Shown: positions 42,207-52,431, numbered from the stretch's first letter. The stretch is 64,000 bases of DNA from Magnetococcales bacterium (GCA_015231915.1 JADGAR010000013.1:1-64000), one strand, 5' to 3'. Program-made: numbers and translations. The notes: generated from the sequence alone by a model not told the origin.

Positions 42207-44312
42207 ATGAGAATGATTTTTGTTTGTTTTTTGTGGGTGGTACTCCTGCTGCCCGCAGCGGACGCCATGGCGCGGAGTTTCGGGGATTTCAACGTGGAAG
42301 TGGCACCTGGGGAGGTCTTTCCCGGCGCGGAACGGTTCGACGCCATGACCGGAACTCCTCCGGCGGCCAAGGCCTACAAGAACGGTCAGGCGGTGGGGTG
42401 GGTGTTTCTCACCAGCGACATCGGTTATTCCGGAAAACCCATAGATGTCCTGGTGGGAATGCGCAACGACGGGGAGATCACCGGCGCCAAGGTGGTCCGG
42501 CATGCCGAACCGATCCTGCTGGTGGGGATCCCGGAGCAGAAGCTGTTCGATTTCGTGGCGCGTTATGCCGGTCGCAATCTGGTGGAGGAATACCGGAAAG
42601 GCGGCAAGACGGAAGTGGACGCCATCAGCGGCGCCACCGTGACGGCGATCGTCATCAACGACGGCATGCGCCGCGCCGCCTTGCGGGTGGCCGGGGGCGG
42701 CAAGGAGGAGGCGCCCAAGGCAAAGGTCACCCTGCTCGATCCCCCTTACGCCCCTGCGGACTGGGGCGATCTGCTCAAGGAGGGGGCGGTGCGCCGCCTG
42801 ACCTTATTGCAGCGCGAGATCGACGATGCCTTCCGCAAGATCGGTGCCGGCAGCGGCGAACCCTACGAAAAACCGGCACCGCCGGATCGCCTCTTCATCG
42901 ATTTGCACGTGGCGCTGGTCAGCCCGGAAGCGATCGGGCGCAACCTGCTGGGGGAGGCCGAATTCGCCAACATGCGTCAATGGCTCGCGCCGGGTCAGCA
43001 GGCGGTGCTGATCATGGGCAACGGCTCCTATTCGTTTCGCGGGTCGGGGTTCGTGCGCGGCGGCATCTTCGACCGCTTCAAGATCAACCAGGATGGCAAC
43101 GGCACCCTGTTGCGCGATCACCAGTACCGCCGCATGCGCAACCTCGCCCCCGGGTTCCCGGAGTTCGAAGAGATCGGTCTGTTCAAGCTCCCCACCGACG
43201 GCGCCCTCGACCCGGCCCGTCCCTGGAGCCTGGAACTGCTCACCCATCGCCCCACCGGCCCCATCGAAAAGGTCTTCACCAGTTTTCAATTGCCTTACGC
43301 TCTGCCGGATCGCTTCGTCCGGCAGGAGGAGACGGCAGCCCAGGCAATCCCGGCCCCACCCGTCGAAACCCCGTTGTGGGAGCGCATCTGGCGGGACCGG
43401 ATCGGGGATGTGGTTGTGCTGGGGGTGTCGCTGGCGGTGCTGACCGTGATTTTCTTCTTCCAGGAGTGGTTCACCACCCGACCGTTGCTGGTCACATGGC
43501 TGCGGCGGGGCTTTCTGCTCTTTTCCGTGGTCTGGATCGGCGGGTATGCCCAGGCCCAGTTGTCGGTGGTGAACGTCTTCACCTTCCTGCACTCCCTGAT
43601 GGAGGGTTTTCGCTGGGACTTCTTCCTGCTCGAGCCGTTGATCTTCGTTTTGTGGTGCGCCACGGCGCTTTCCCTGCTGTTTTGGGGCCGCGGGGCGTTT
43701 TGTGGCTGGTACTGCCCGTTCGGGGCGCTGCATGAACTGCTCAACTGGGTGGCGCGTCACTTCAAGGTGCCGCAATACCGCCTGCCCTTCGCCTGGCATG
43801 AGCGGCTGTGGGCCATCAAGTACATCCTGTTTCTGGGATTATTGGGCATCTCCCTCTCCTCGATGGCCATGGCGGAACGGTTGGCCGAGGTGGAACCGTT
43901 CAAGACCGTCATCCTGCTGCGGTTTCAACGGGAGTGGCCCTATGTGGCGTGGGCTGTGGCGATCCTGGTCGCGGGGCTGTTCGTGGAACGGGTTTTTTGC
44001 CGTTATCTCTGTCCGCTGGGGGCGGCCCTCGCCATTCCCGGTCGCATGCGGATCTTCGCCTGGCTCAAGCGCCGCCGGCAGTGCGGAGAACTCTGCTCCA
44101 ACTGCGGCGACGAGTGTCTGGTGCAGGCGATCCAACCCAACGGCGAGATCCACCCCAACGAATGCCTGTATTGTTTGCGTTGCCAGTTGAACTATCACAA
44201 CGAAACGGTTTGTCCCACGCTGATCATGCGCCGCAATCGTCGGGAACGGCGTGATTCGGCAGCGGCGAGGGATTTGGAAAATTCCGTTAAAATTGATCAA
44301 GGTCAAATTTGA
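42207..44312 (+). CDS. nosR: NosR, N2O-reduction flavoprotein/Fe-S membrane protein
   Basis: A 701-residue NosR. Order: signal peptide, periplasmic FMN-binding domain with covalent-FMN motif DAISGATVTA (about 145), several membrane segments, two CX3CP motifs (CGWYCPFGAL and CRYLCPLGAA), and cytoplasmic ferredoxin-like cysteines (CGELCSNCGDEC and ECLYCLRCQLNYHNETVCP). It feeds electrons to NosZ and is needed for nos expression. ATG 42207 is preferred over an in-frame TTG at 42198. It is the first gene of nosRZDFYL. Confidence 0.95.
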   Translation: MRMIFVCFLWVVLLLPAADAMARSFGDFNVEVAPGEVFPGAERFDAMTGTPPAAKAYKNGQAVGWVFLTSDIGYSGKPIDVLVGMRNDGEITGAKVVRHAEPILLVGIPEQKLFDFVARYAGRNLVEEYRKGGKTEVDAISGATVTAIVINDGMRRAALRVAGGGKEEAPKAKVTLLDPPYAPADWGDLLKEGAVRRLTLLQREIDDAFRKIGAGSGEPYEKPAPPDRLFIDLHVALVSPEAIGRNLLGEAEFANMRQWLAPGQQAVLIMGNGSYSFRGSGFVRGGIFDRFKINQDGNGTLLRDHQYRRMRNLAPGFPEFEEIGLFKLPTDGALDPARPWSLELLTHRPTGPIEKVFTSFQLPYALPDRFVRQEETAAQAIPAPPVETPLWERIWRDRIGDVVVLGVSLAVLTVIFFFQEWFTTRPLLVTWLRRGFLLFSVVWIGGYAQAQLSVVNVFTFLHSLMEGFRWDFFLLEPLIFVLWCATALSLLFWGRGAFCGWYCPFGALHELLNWVARHFKVPQYRLPFAWHERLWAIKYILFLGLLGISLSSMAMAERLAEVEPFKTVILLRFQREWPYVAWAVAILVAGLFVERVFCRYLCPLGAALAIPGRMRIFAWLKRRRQCGELCSNCGDECLVQAIQPNGEIHPNECLYCLRCQLNYHNETVCPTLIMRRNRRERRDSAAARDLENSVKIDQGQI
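44293..44306. promoter_or_regulatory. FNR/NNR-type binding site before nosZ
   Basis: TTGAT-CAAG-GTCAA matches the FNR consensus (TTGAT-N4-ATCAA) at 9 of 10 positions. It overlaps the last codons of nosR and ends 117 bases before the nosZ start. The stretch after it also holds TGTGAAATCACA (44361-44372) and a short CCCC-TTC-GGGG hairpin. The Fnr-like regulator at 22227-23015 has the matching recognition helix. Confidence 0.55.
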
Positions 44313-44423
44313 TGCGGGTTTTGCATTGCCCTCGCAACGGGTGATGTGGCACAGTCGGCGTGTGAAATCACACACCCCTTCGGGGGAATCATCATCCTTT
44401 TCATGTTATTTTGGGAGAGAAAC

Positions 44424-46361
44424 ATGTCCGAAGAGTGCAAATTGGGTTTGACGCGTCGTGACTTGCTGGGCACCGGAATCAAGGTGGCTGCGGTTGGCGG
44501 TCTGGCCGGGATGACCGGTCGGGCGGCGGTGGTTGGCGGTGGCGCTCTGGCCGGCGCGGCGGGATTCTCCCAGTCCGCAGAGGCCGCCGGTTCCGCCGAC
44601 GTGCCTCCGGGACAGTTGGACGAGTACTACGGATTCTGGAGCGGCGGTCACTCCGGCGAGGTGCGTGTGCTGGGTCTTCCCTCCATGCGCGAACTGACGC
44701 GCATCCCGGTCTTCAACCGCGAAAGCGCCACCGGCTGGGGCCTGACCAACGAAAGCAAAAAGATCCTCTCCGAAGGGCTTACCCCGGAGACCAAGGCATT
44801 CCTGAAAAAGCAGGGCATGGTCACCTATGATCACGGCGACTCCCACCATCCGCGCATGTCCTATACCGACGGCGCCTACGACGGACGCTATCTCTACATC
44901 AACGACAAGTCCAACACCCGCATCGCCCGCATCCGCATCGACATCATGAAGACCGACAAGGTGCTGGAGATCCCCAACGCCCATGCCATCCACGGCCTGC
45001 GCCTGCAGCGCTATCCCAAGACCGGCTACGTCTTCTGCAACAGCGAGATGCGCATCCCGCTCCCCAACGACGGTCGGGACATGAGAGACCCCAAGAAATA
45101 CGTCGGCATCTTCTCCGCCGTGGACGGCGAAACCATGAAGATGGCCTGGCAGGTCAAGATCAGCGGCAACCTGGACAACTGTGACGCGGACTATCAGGGC
45201 AAATACGCCATCTCCACCTGCTACAATTCGGAAGAGGGGGTCACCACCGCCGAGATGACCGCCGCCCCGGCGGACCATGTGGTGATCTTCAACATCAAGG
45301 CCATCGAGGAAGCGGTCAAGGCGGGCAAGGTCGAAATGATCGCCGGCGTCCCGGTGGTGGATGGCCGCAAGGATGCCAAATCCCAGTTCACCCGCTACAT
45401 CCCCATCGCCAGCAACCCCCACGACGCCAATGCCGCCCCGGACGGCAAGCACGTGATCGTCAGCGGCAAGCTCTCCCCGACGGTCTATGTCATCGCCTGG
45501 GAGAAGGTGGACGAACTCTTCGCCGGCAAGATCACCGAAAAAGAGGTGATCATCGCCAATCCGGAAATCGGCCTCGGGCCTTTGCACACCACCTTCGACG
45601 GTCGTGGCAATGCCTATACCTCCGTCTTCCTGGACAGCCAGATCGTCAAATGGAACATCGAGGACGCCATCAAGCAGGCCAAGGGCGAAAAGGTCAATCC
45701 CGTCCGCCAGAAGCTGGATGTCCACTACCAGGTCGGCCACACCAACGCCTCCATGGCCGAAACCAAGGAAGCGGACGGCAAATGGCTGGTGGCCCTGTGC
45801 AAGTTCTCCAAGGACCGCTTCCTCAATGTGGGTCCCCTGAAGCCGGAAAATGACCAGTTGATCGACATCTCCGGCGACGAGATGAAACTGGTCCACGATG
45901 GCCCCACCTTCCCGGAACCCCACGACGCCATCATCGTCCACAAGTCCAAGGTCAATCCCATCGAAATCTACAAGGCGGACGACCCCCTCTTTGCCGACCT
46001 GCACGCCCTGGCCAAGAAGGATGGTGTCGTCCTGGGCAAGGACAGCAAGGTGATCCGCGACGAAAAGACCAAACAGGTGCGGGTCTATCTGGTCACCCAT
46101 GCCCCCACCTTCAGCCTGACCGATTACACCGTCAAGCTGGGTGACGAGGTCACCGTCATCGTCACCAACGCGGACGAGGTGGTGGACCTCACCCACGGCT
46201 TCACCATGGTGGGTCACAACGTCTGCTTCGAGGTCGGTCCCCAGGCGAGCGCCTCGGCCACCTTCAAGGCGGATCGTCCTGGCGTGTGGTATTACTATTG
46301 CCAGTGGTTCTGCCATGCCCTGCACATGGAAATGCAGGGTCGCATGTTCGTTGAAGCGTAA
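44424..46361 (+). CDS. nosZ: Nitrous oxide reductase
   Basis: A 645-residue periplasmic copper enzyme reducing N2O to N2. A twin-arginine signal (LTRRDLLGTG) marks the Tat-exported clade I type. The seven-bladed propeller region contains HHPRMSYTDGAYDGRYLYIN and GLGPLHTTFDGRGNAYTS for the CuZ centre; the C-terminal cupredoxin has the CuA site YYYCQWFCHALHMEMQGRM. GGGAGAG supports ATG 44424. The C-terminus overlaps the nosD start by 11 bases. Confidence 0.98.
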   Translation: MSEECKLGLTRRDLLGTGIKVAAVGGLAGMTGRAAVVGGGALAGAAGFSQSAEAAGSADVPPGQLDEYYGFWSGGHSGEVRVLGLPSMRELTRIPVFNRESATGWGLTNESKKILSEGLTPETKAFLKKQGMVTYDHGDSHHPRMSYTDGAYDGRYLYINDKSNTRIARIRIDIMKTDKVLEIPNAHAIHGLRLQRYPKTGYVFCNSEMRIPLPNDGRDMRDPKKYVGIFSAVDGETMKMAWQVKISGNLDNCDADYQGKYAISTCYNSEEGVTTAEMTAAPADHVVIFNIKAIEEAVKAGKVEMIAGVPVVDGRKDAKSQFTRYIPIASNPHDANAAPDGKHVIVSGKLSPTVYVIAWEKVDELFAGKITEKEVIIANPEIGLGPLHTTFDGRGNAYTSVFLDSQIVKWNIEDAIKQAKGEKVNPVRQKLDVHYQVGHTNASMAETKEADGKWLVALCKFSKDRFLNVGPLKPENDQLIDISGDEMKLVHDGPTFPEPHDAIIVHKSKVNPIEIYKADDPLFADLHALAKKDGVVLGKDSKVIRDEKTKQVRVYLVTHAPTFSLTDYTVKLGDEVTVIVTNADEVVDLTHGFTMVGHNVCFEVGPQASASATFKADRPGVWYYYCQWFCHALHMEMQGRMFVEA

Positions 46362-47652
46362 CCCCTTGTTGTTGCGTTTGCCTTTTCCAACGGCCAGGGC
46401 GATCCTGGCCGTTGGTTTTCTTGCGCCCGCGTCGGGGCTGGCCGAGACCCTGGTTCCGCCCGGAACGGAGAGTCTGCGGCAGGCCATCGCCGCTGCCCGG
46501 CCCGGCGAGACCTTGCGACTGGCAAGCGGGATCCATGGCCCGGCGGTGGTGGATAAAGCGATCATTCTGGTGGCAGACCCCGGCGCCGTGGTGGATGCCG
46601 GCGGCAAGGGGAGCGTCCTGACCATCACCGCGCCCGACGTGGTGGTGCGCGGCCTGACCCTGATCGGTTCCGGCAGCGAGGAAACCGAACTGGACAGCGG
46701 CATCCTGTTGCACAAACCCGCTGCCAGGGCCATCATCGAGGAGAATCGCCTCACAGGCAATCTTTACGGCATTGCCGTGCAGGGACCCCCGGAGGTGGTG
46801 GTGCGGCGCAATGAGATCGTCAGCCGCAACGATCTGCCGCTCAACCAGCGGGGCAATGGCATCAACATCTGGGACACCACCCGTTCGCTCTTCGAGGGAA
46901 ATCGTGTCCAGGGCGGACGGGACGGGCTGTACATCCATACGGCGCATGGCAACACCATTCGCGACAATCGCTTTTTCGACCTGCGTTTTGCCGTGCATTA
47001 CATGTATGCCAACGACAGCGAGGTGACCGGCAATCTTTCGGTGGGCAACGAGGTGGGCCTGGCCCTGATGTATTCCAATCGCCTCAAGGTGTTGCGCAAT
47101 GTCTCCCTGCGGGATCGGGATCATGGTCTGATGTTTCACTCTTCACACTATTCGGAACTGGGTGGGAATCTGGTGCGGGGCACCAGCGCCAAATGCACCT
47201 TCATCTATACCTCCACCCGTACCTCCATTCATCACAATCGTTTCGAGGGGTGCGACATCGGCATTCATTTCACTGGCGGGGCAGAGAAGAATGAAATTTA
47301 TGAAAACGCCTTTATCGGCAATCAGACCCAGGTGAAATATTCGGGGATGGTGCATTACGAGTGGTCCAAGGGGAAGCGGGGCAACTTCTGGAGCGACAAT
47401 CCGGCCATCGATCTGGACGGCGACGGGATCGCGGACGTGGCCTATCGTCCCAATACGTTGATGGACCGGGTGGTGTGGAGTTATCCTCTTGCCAAATTGT
47501 TGCTCTCCAGTCCGGTGATGGAGACCCTGCGGGTGGCGCAGGGCCGTTTTCCCGCGCTTGCTCCTGGGGGCGTGGTGGACAGTTGGCCACTGATGACCCC
47601 GCCGCCTTTGCCGGACGGGCTGCCGATGGAGCAGGAAGCGCACAAGGAATGA
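46351..47652 (+). CDS. nosD: NosD periplasmic copper-site maturation protein
   Basis: A 433-residue exported protein of the CASH/parallel beta-helix type with repeated NxIxxN rungs (for example EENRLTGNLYGIAVQ, HTAHGNTIRDNRFFDLRF and IHHNRFEGCDIGIHF). It works with the NosFY ABC transporter to mature the CuZ centre of NosZ. No ATG or GTG fits: the Sec signal peptide is read from TTG 46351 (leader KRNPLLLRLPFPTARAILAV), giving an 11-base overlap with nosZ; the frame is open further upstream inside nosZ. Confidence 0.92.
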   Translation: MKRNPLLLRLPFPTARAILAVGFLAPASGLAETLVPPGTESLRQAIAAARPGETLRLASGIHGPAVVDKAIILVADPGAVVDAGGKGSVLTITAPDVVVRGLTLIGSGSEETELDSGILLHKPAARAIIEENRLTGNLYGIAVQGPPEVVVRRNEIVSRNDLPLNQRGNGINIWDTTRSLFEGNRVQGGRDGLYIHTAHGNTIRDNRFFDLRFAVHYMYANDSEVTGNLSVGNEVGLALMYSNRLKVLRNVSLRDRDHGLMFHSSHYSELGGNLVRGTSAKCTFIYTSTRTSIHHNRFEGCDIGIHFTGGAEKNEIYENAFIGNQTQVKYSGMVHYEWSKGKRGNFWSDNPAIDLDGDGIADVAYRPNTLMDRVVWSYPLAKLLLSSPVMETLRVAQGRFPALAPGGVVDSWPLMTPPPLPDGLPMEQEAHKE

Positions 47653-48548
47653 GCAACTCCGTCATTGCCGTCGAGGCACTGGTCAAACAGTTTCCCCGTC
47701 ATCGCGCCCTGGATGGGATCTCTTTCGCCATCCCGCCTGGGGTGTGCGTGGCCTTGCTGGGTCACAACGGTGCGGGCAAGAGCACCTTGATGAAACTGCT
47801 GCTGGGCTTGACCCTGCCCACCTCGGGCAGCGTGCGGGTGCTGGGGGAGGATCCGGCACGCGCGGCGTTGACCTTTCGCCGCCAGTTGGGGTTTTTGCCG
47901 GAGAACGTGATTTTTCACGACATGTTGACCGGCACGGACACGCTGGCCTTTTATGCGCGGCTCAAGGGGGAGGGGAGCGAGCGGTGCTTGGGGCTGTTGG
48001 AGCGGGTGGGTCTGGCCCATGCCGCCGGGCGGCGGGTAAAGACCTACTCCAAGGGGATGCGGCAGCGTCTGGGTCTGGCGCAGGCGTTGTTGGGCCGTCC
48101 CAGGCTGTTGTTGCTCGACGAACCGACCACCGGTCTGGATCCCATGTTGCGTCAGGAGTTTTATCGCATCATTCAGGAACTGCGCGGCGAGGGGGTGACG
48201 GTCCTGTTGTCATCGCATCTGCTGACCGAACTGGAGGCGCGCACCGATCTGGCCATCATTCTGCGTCAGGGGAGCTTGCGGGCTTACGGTTCGCTGGAAG
48301 AACTGCGCGCCAGGGCCGCGCTCCCCGCCCGTCTGCGGGTGGTGACGCAGGAGCCGGAGCGGCTGGCGCGCATGCTGGAGGGGATCCCGCTCGCCTTGCG
48401 GGAACCGGGATGGGTGGAACTGGAGTGTCCGGTGGAGGAGAAGATGGCCCTGTTGCGCCGGGTTGCCCAACTCGGCGCGGATCTCGTCCGGGATGTGGAG
48501 GTCCAATTGCCGAGTCTGGATGATGTTTATGTGCATTTTGGGCATTGA
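47649..48548 (+). CDS. nosF: NosF ABC transporter ATPase
   Basis: A 299-residue ATP-binding protein: Walker A GHNGAGKST, signature YSKGMRQRLGLAQALLG, Walker B RLLLLDEPTTGLDP and switch His in SSHLL. With NosY it powers a sulfur- or copper-related step of NosZ CuZ assembly through NosD. ATG 47649 overlaps the nosD stop (ATGA). Confidence 0.95.
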   Translation: MSNSVIAVEALVKQFPRHRALDGISFAIPPGVCVALLGHNGAGKSTLMKLLLGLTLPTSGSVRVLGEDPARAALTFRRQLGFLPENVIFHDMLTGTDTLAFYARLKGEGSERCLGLLERVGLAHAAGRRVKTYSKGMRQRLGLAQALLGRPRLLLLDEPTTGLDPMLRQEFYRIIQELRGEGVTVLLSSHLLTELEARTDLAIILRQGSLRAYGSLEELRARAALPARLRVVTQEPERLARMLEGIPLALREPGWVELECPVEEKMALLRRVAQLGADLVRDVEVQLPSLDDVYVHFGH

Positions 48549-48571
48549 GCGTTGGTCGAAGGGGAAGGTTG

Positions 48572-49399
48572 ATGAGTCCGTTATGGGTGATCGCTGGCAA
48601 GGAGATGCGTGACGCCACGCGCAACCGTTGGGTGGTGAGCGCCACGCTGCTTTTGGCCGGGTTGGGGTTTGCGCTCGCCTTTCTGGGGAGCGCCCCTACC
48701 GGGACCCTGGGGGCCAAACCATTGGCCGTGACCGTGGTGAGTCTCTCCAGTCTGACCATCTTTCTGGTGCCGTTGATCTCCCTGATGCTGGCCTACGACG
48801 CCCTGGTGGGCGAGGCGGAACGGGGGACGCTGCTGCTGCTGCTCGCCTATCCGGTGAGCAAAGGGCAGGTGTTGTTGGGAAAATTCATCGGCCATGTCGG
48901 GGTGCTCGCCCTGGCCACCATCGTGGGCTACGGTTCCGCCGGGCTGGCGGTGGGGCTGGGCAGCGGCGGGGCCGACCTGAAAAGCTGGCAGGCCTTCGGT
49001 TCGTTGCTGGGGAGTTCCGTGCTGCTGGGCGCGGTCTTCATCGCCCTGGCCTATCTGGTGAGCGCCCTGGCCAGGGAGCGCGGTTCGGCGGCGGGGGTGG
49101 CCATCGGGGTGTGGCTGTGGTTCGTGGTCCTGTACGACATGGGCCTGCTGGGGGTGCTGGTGGCATCCAAGGGGCAGATTCACGAAAAGATCTTTCCCTG
49201 GCTGCTGCTTGGGGATCCCGCCGATGTGTTCCGCCTGTTCAACCTGACCGCTTTCGACAACGTGCGCGCCTTTTCCGGCCTGGCGGGATTGAGCGGACAG
49301 GTGGATTTCTCCCCGCGTTTTCTGCTGGCGGTTCTGCTGGCCTGGGTATTGGTCCCCTTGACCGGGGCGATGATCGTGTTTCGCAAGCGGGAGTGGTGA
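48572..49399 (+). CDS. nosY: NosY ABC transporter permease
   Basis: A 275-residue ABC-2 type permease with about six hydrophobic segments, starting with the family motif VIAGKEMRDATRNRWVVSAT and containing DALVGEAERGTLLLLLAYPV. It partners NosF. GGGGAAGG precedes ATG 48572 (an upstream in-frame ATG at 48545 lacks a site). The stop overlaps the nosL start by one base (TGATG). Confidence 0.94.
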   Translation: MSPLWVIAGKEMRDATRNRWVVSATLLLAGLGFALAFLGSAPTGTLGAKPLAVTVVSLSSLTIFLVPLISLMLAYDALVGEAERGTLLLLLAYPVSKGQVLLGKFIGHVGVLALATIVGYGSAGLAVGLGSGGADLKSWQAFGSLLGSSVLLGAVFIALAYLVSALARERGSAAGVAIGVWLWFVVLYDMGLLGVLVASKGQIHEKIFPWLLLGDPADVFRLFNLTAFDNVRAFSGLAGLSGQVDFSPRFLLAVLLAWVLVPLTGAMIVFRKREW

Positions 49400-49872
49400 T
49401 GAAACGGTTTTTTTGGATGTTGACATTGCTGGCCTTGACCGTCTGCGGCAAGGTCGAGGAGAAGATCCCCGCTCCCCTGGAGCCGACCGCCGCCGCCAAG
49501 GGGTTCTATTGCGGCATGGCCCTGACGGAACATGCAGGTCCCAAAGGGCAGATCCATGTGGCCGGCGAGAAGGAGGTGTTGTGGTTCTCCTCGGTGCGGG
49601 ACGCCTTCGCCTATCTGAAGAACGAAGGGGCCACCCGGCGCATCGTGGCCTTCCATGTCAACGACATGGGACGGGCGAACTGGGAACATCCCCAGCCCGG
49701 GACCTGGATCCCGGGCCGGGAGGCGCACTATCTGATGGAGTCGAACAAAAACGGCGGCATGGGGGTGCCGGAGATCATTCCCTTCGCCAATCCGGCCACC
49801 GCGCAGGAGTGGCAGGGCAGGCACGGTGGCCGGGTGGTCTCCTTCGACGAAGTCATGAAGTCGCCCCAGTGA
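49399..49872 (+). CDS. nosL: NosL copper-chaperone lipoprotein
   Basis: A 157-residue NosL. It has a hydrophobic leader with Cys16 (LALTVCG; Val before Cys is an unusual lipobox) and the Cu(I) site FYCGMAL (Cys38, Met40). The conserved body includes [14 protein letters not shown] and [13 protein letters not shown] plus [12 protein letters not shown]. NosL delivers copper to apo-NosZ. It is the last gene of the nos operon; its 3' end overlaps that of the convergent ilvD by 20 bases. Confidence 0.93.
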   Translation: MKRFFWMLTLLALTVCGKVEEKIPAPLEPTAAAKGFYCGMALTEHAGPKGQIHVAGEKEVLWFSSVRDAFAYLKNEGATRRIVAFHVNDMGRANWEHPQPGTWIPGREAHYLMESNKNGGMGVPEIIPFANPATAQEWQGRHGGRVVSFDEVMKSPQ

Positions 49873-51703
49873 TCCGGCTCAAATCCCGCACGGCCCCCTT
49901 GGCGGCAGAAGAGGCGAGGGCGGCATAGGCGCGCAGCGCGGCGGAAACCGGACGGTCGCGCTCGATGGGGGCGAATCGGGTGATGGCTCGACGCCGCGCA
50001 TCGAGGGTGGCCGGGTCCACGTCCAGGTGAATCGTCCGGTTGGGAATGTCGATGACGATACGGTCCCCTTCCTCCACCAAGGCGATCACGCCCCCTTCCG
50101 CCGCCTCCGGGGAGACGTGGCCGATGGACAATCCCGAGGTCCCGCCGGAAAAACGACCGTCCGTGATCAGGGCGCACGCCTTGCCCAGCCCCTTGGACTT
50201 GAGAAAACTGGTGGGATAGAGCATCTCCTGCATGCCGGGTCCTCCCTTCGGGCCTTCGTAGCGGATCAAGACCACGTCGCCCGCCTGAATCCTGTCGCCA
50301 AGGATCGCCTCGCAGGCGGTCTCCTGGCTTTCGAAAATGCGTGCCGGGCCAGAAAAATGCCAGATGGCGGCATCCACGCCGGCGGTCTTGACGATGCAGC
50401 CGTCCTCGGCCAGATTGCCGAACAGCACCGCCAGTCCCCCGTCCTGGGAGTAGGCGTGCGCCGCCGAGCGGATGCACCCCTCGCGCCGGTCCAGATCCAG
50501 CGCGGGCCAGCGGCAGGACTGGCTGAACGGTTCGGTGGTGACCCGGCCACCGGGGGCGGCCAGATGACGGGTTTTGGTCGTCTCCGTTGCGGTTGGGGAG
50601 ACGATGTCCTCTCGGGCGAGGGCCTCCCGCAGGGTGGGGGCGTGGATGGTCTTGCAGTCAGCGTGCAGCAGGCCGGCGCGGTCCAGTTCTCCCAGAATGG
50701 CGAAGATCCCACCCGCGCGGTGGACATCTTCCATGTGATAGCGGTCGGTGGAGGGGGCCACCTTGCACAGGCAGGGGACGCGGCGCGACAGGCGGTCGAT
50801 GTCGGCCATGGTGAAGGCCACCCCGCCTTCGCTGGCGGCGGCCAGCAGGTGCAAGACGGTGTTGGTCGAGCCTCCCATGGCGATGTCGAGGGACATGGCG
50901 TTTTCGAAGGCGGCGAAACTGGCGATGGAGCGGGGCAGGACCGAGGTGTCGTCCTGTTCGTAATGGCGCTTGCACAAGGCGACGATCAGGCTGCCGGCCT
51001 CCTCGAAGAGCGCCCGGCGGTCGGCATGGGTGGCCAGCAGGGTGCCGTTGCCCGGCAGGGCCAGGCCCAGGGATTCCATCAGGCAGTTCATGGAGTTGGC
51101 GGTGAAAAGACCGGCGCAGGAGCCGCAGGTGGGACAGGCGGAACGCTCGATGGTTTCCAGGTCCCCTGCGGAAACCCGGTTGTCGCCCGCCGCGATCATC
51201 GAGTCGATGAGATCCAGTTTGCGGGCCGTGCCGTCGTTCAAGGTGGCCTTGCCCGCCTCCATGGGGCCGCCGGAGACGAAGACTGCCGGGATGTTCAGTC
51301 GCATGGCGGCCATGAACATGCCGGGGGTGATCTTGTCGCAGTTGGAAATGCACACCATGGCGTCAGCGGCGTGGGCATTGACCATGTATTCGACGCTGTC
51401 GGCGATGATCTCCCGCGAGGGAAGGGAGTAGAGCATCCCGCCATGGCCCATGGCGATGCCGTCGTCGATGGCGATGGTGTTGAACTCTTTGGCGATCCCG
51501 CCGGCGGCATGGATGCGCGCGGCCACGATCTCCCCCAGGTGTTTCAGATGGACATGTCCGGGGACGAACTGGGTATAGGAGTTGGCAATGGCGATGATGG
51601 GACGGCCAAACTCCTCCTCGCGGATGCCGGTGGCGCGCCACAATGCGCGGGCGCCGGCCATGTTGCGGCCATGGGTGGAAACGCGGGAGCGGAACTGGGG
51701 CAT
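49853..51703 (-). CDS. ilvD: Dihydroxy-acid dehydratase
   Basis: A 616-residue IlvD, which makes 2-oxo acids for valine, leucine and isoleucine. Fe-S cysteines lie in [12 protein letters not shown] and [19 protein letters not shown]; the C-terminal Ser-containing active site is [23 protein letters not shown] 51703 (MPQFRSR) has AAGGAG 7-8 bases upstream; the frame is open to 51781. The gene is convergent with nosL, with overlapping 3' ends, so transcripts of the two operons may interfere. Confidence 0.96.
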   Translation of the reverse strand: MPQFRSRVSTHGRNMAGARALWRATGIREEEFGRPIIAIANSYTQFVPGHVHLKHLGEIVAARIHAAGGIAKEFNTIAIDDGIAMGHGGMLYSLPSREIIADSVEYMVNAHAADAMVCISNCDKITPGMFMAAMRLNIPAVFVSGGPMEAGKATLNDGTARKLDLIDSMIAAGDNRVSAGDLETIERSACPTCGSCAGLFTANSMNCLMESLGLALPGNGTLLATHADRRALFEEAGSLIVALCKRHYEQDDTSVLPRSIASFAAFENAMSLDIAMGGSTNTVLHLLAAASEGGVAFTMADIDRLSRRVPCLCKVAPSTDRYHMEDVHRAGGIFAILGELDRAGLLHADCKTIHAPTLREALAREDIVSPTATETTKTRHLAAPGGRVTTEPFSQSCRWPALDLDRREGCIRSAAHAYSQDGGLAVLFGNLAEDGCIVKTAGVDAAIWHFSGPARIFESQETACEAILGDRIQAGDVVLIRYEGPKGGPGMQEMLYPTSFLKSKGLGKACALITDGRFSGGTSGLSIGHVSPEAAEGGVIALVEEGDRIVIDIPNRTIHLDVDPATLDARRRAITRFAPIERDRPVSAALRAYAALASSAAKGAVRDLSRITGATS

Positions 51704-51813
51704 TGGTGACTCCTTCCTCGGGCGGGGATTGTCATTGGGGCGATTGTGGTGGATAATGGGCCAAGCACGGTTCTTTGGCATCGTTTATTTTTTTCGCACG
51801 GGCATCCATTCCA

Positions 51814-52431
51814 ATGGCACATCTTATCAGCATTCATCCCAAGAATCCACAGCAGCGTCTCATTCTCCAGGCGGCGGAGATCGTGCGGCAGGGGGGGATC
51901 ATCGTCTATCCCACCGATACCACCTACGGCTTGGGGTGTGCCGTCTCCAACCGCAAGGGGGTGGAGAGGATCATGTGGATCAAGCAGTTGGCCTCTTCCC
52001 ATCAGCTTTCGGTGCTGGTTTCCGACCTTTCGGACATCGCCCGCCTGGCGCGGGTGGACAACGGCACCTATCGGCTGTTGCGCAAGTTGCTGCCCGGTCC
52101 TTATACCTTCATTCTGGATGCGACCCGCGAGGTGCCCAAGTCGCTGCTGCCCAAGCGCAAGACCATCGGCCTGCGCATCCCGGATCACCCGATCTGTCTG
52201 GCCTTGTTGCAGGCGTGCGGCGAACCGTTGCTTTCCACTTCCATGCGTTTTCCCGGCGAGACCGATATCCTCAGCGATCCGGTCGAGATCCATTCCCGCA
52301 CCGACCATCTGGTGGATGCCGTCATTGACGGCGGCATCCTGCCTGCGGCTCCCTCGACCGTGGTGGACCTCACCGGCCCTGCGCCGGTGGTGCTGCGCGC
52401 GGGGGCGGGGGATCCTGGCGTGTTCGTGTAG
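51814..52431 (+). CDS. Sua5/YciO/YrdC-family protein
   Basis: A 205-residue YrdC-fold protein (GGIIVYPTDTTYGLGCAVSN, KRKTIGLRIPDHP and APSTVVDLTG). The family makes threonylcarbamoyl-AMP for the t6A37 tRNA modification; the YciO branch is similar but functionally less certain. The KQxR/SxN-type motif is only partly kept (KQLASSHQLSVLV in place of KxRxxxKP), which favours the YciO subgroup. ATG 51814 starts MAHLISIHP; no strong ribosome site is seen. Confidence 0.87.
   Translation: MAHLISIHPKNPQQRLILQAAEIVRQGGIIVYPTDTTYGLGCAVSNRKGVERIMWIKQLASSHQLSVLVSDLSDIARLARVDNGTYRLLRKLLPGPYTFILDATREVPKSLLPKRKTIGLRIPDHPICLALLQACGEPLLSTSMRFPGETDILSDPVEIHSRTDHLVDAVIDGGILPAAPSTVVDLTGPAPVVLRAGAGDPGVFV

Noticed and set aside
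44406-46760. Long minus-strand frame opposite nosZ
   Set aside because: Antisense shadow rich in Asp/Gly/Val/His; the nosZ frame carries the Tat signal and copper motifs.
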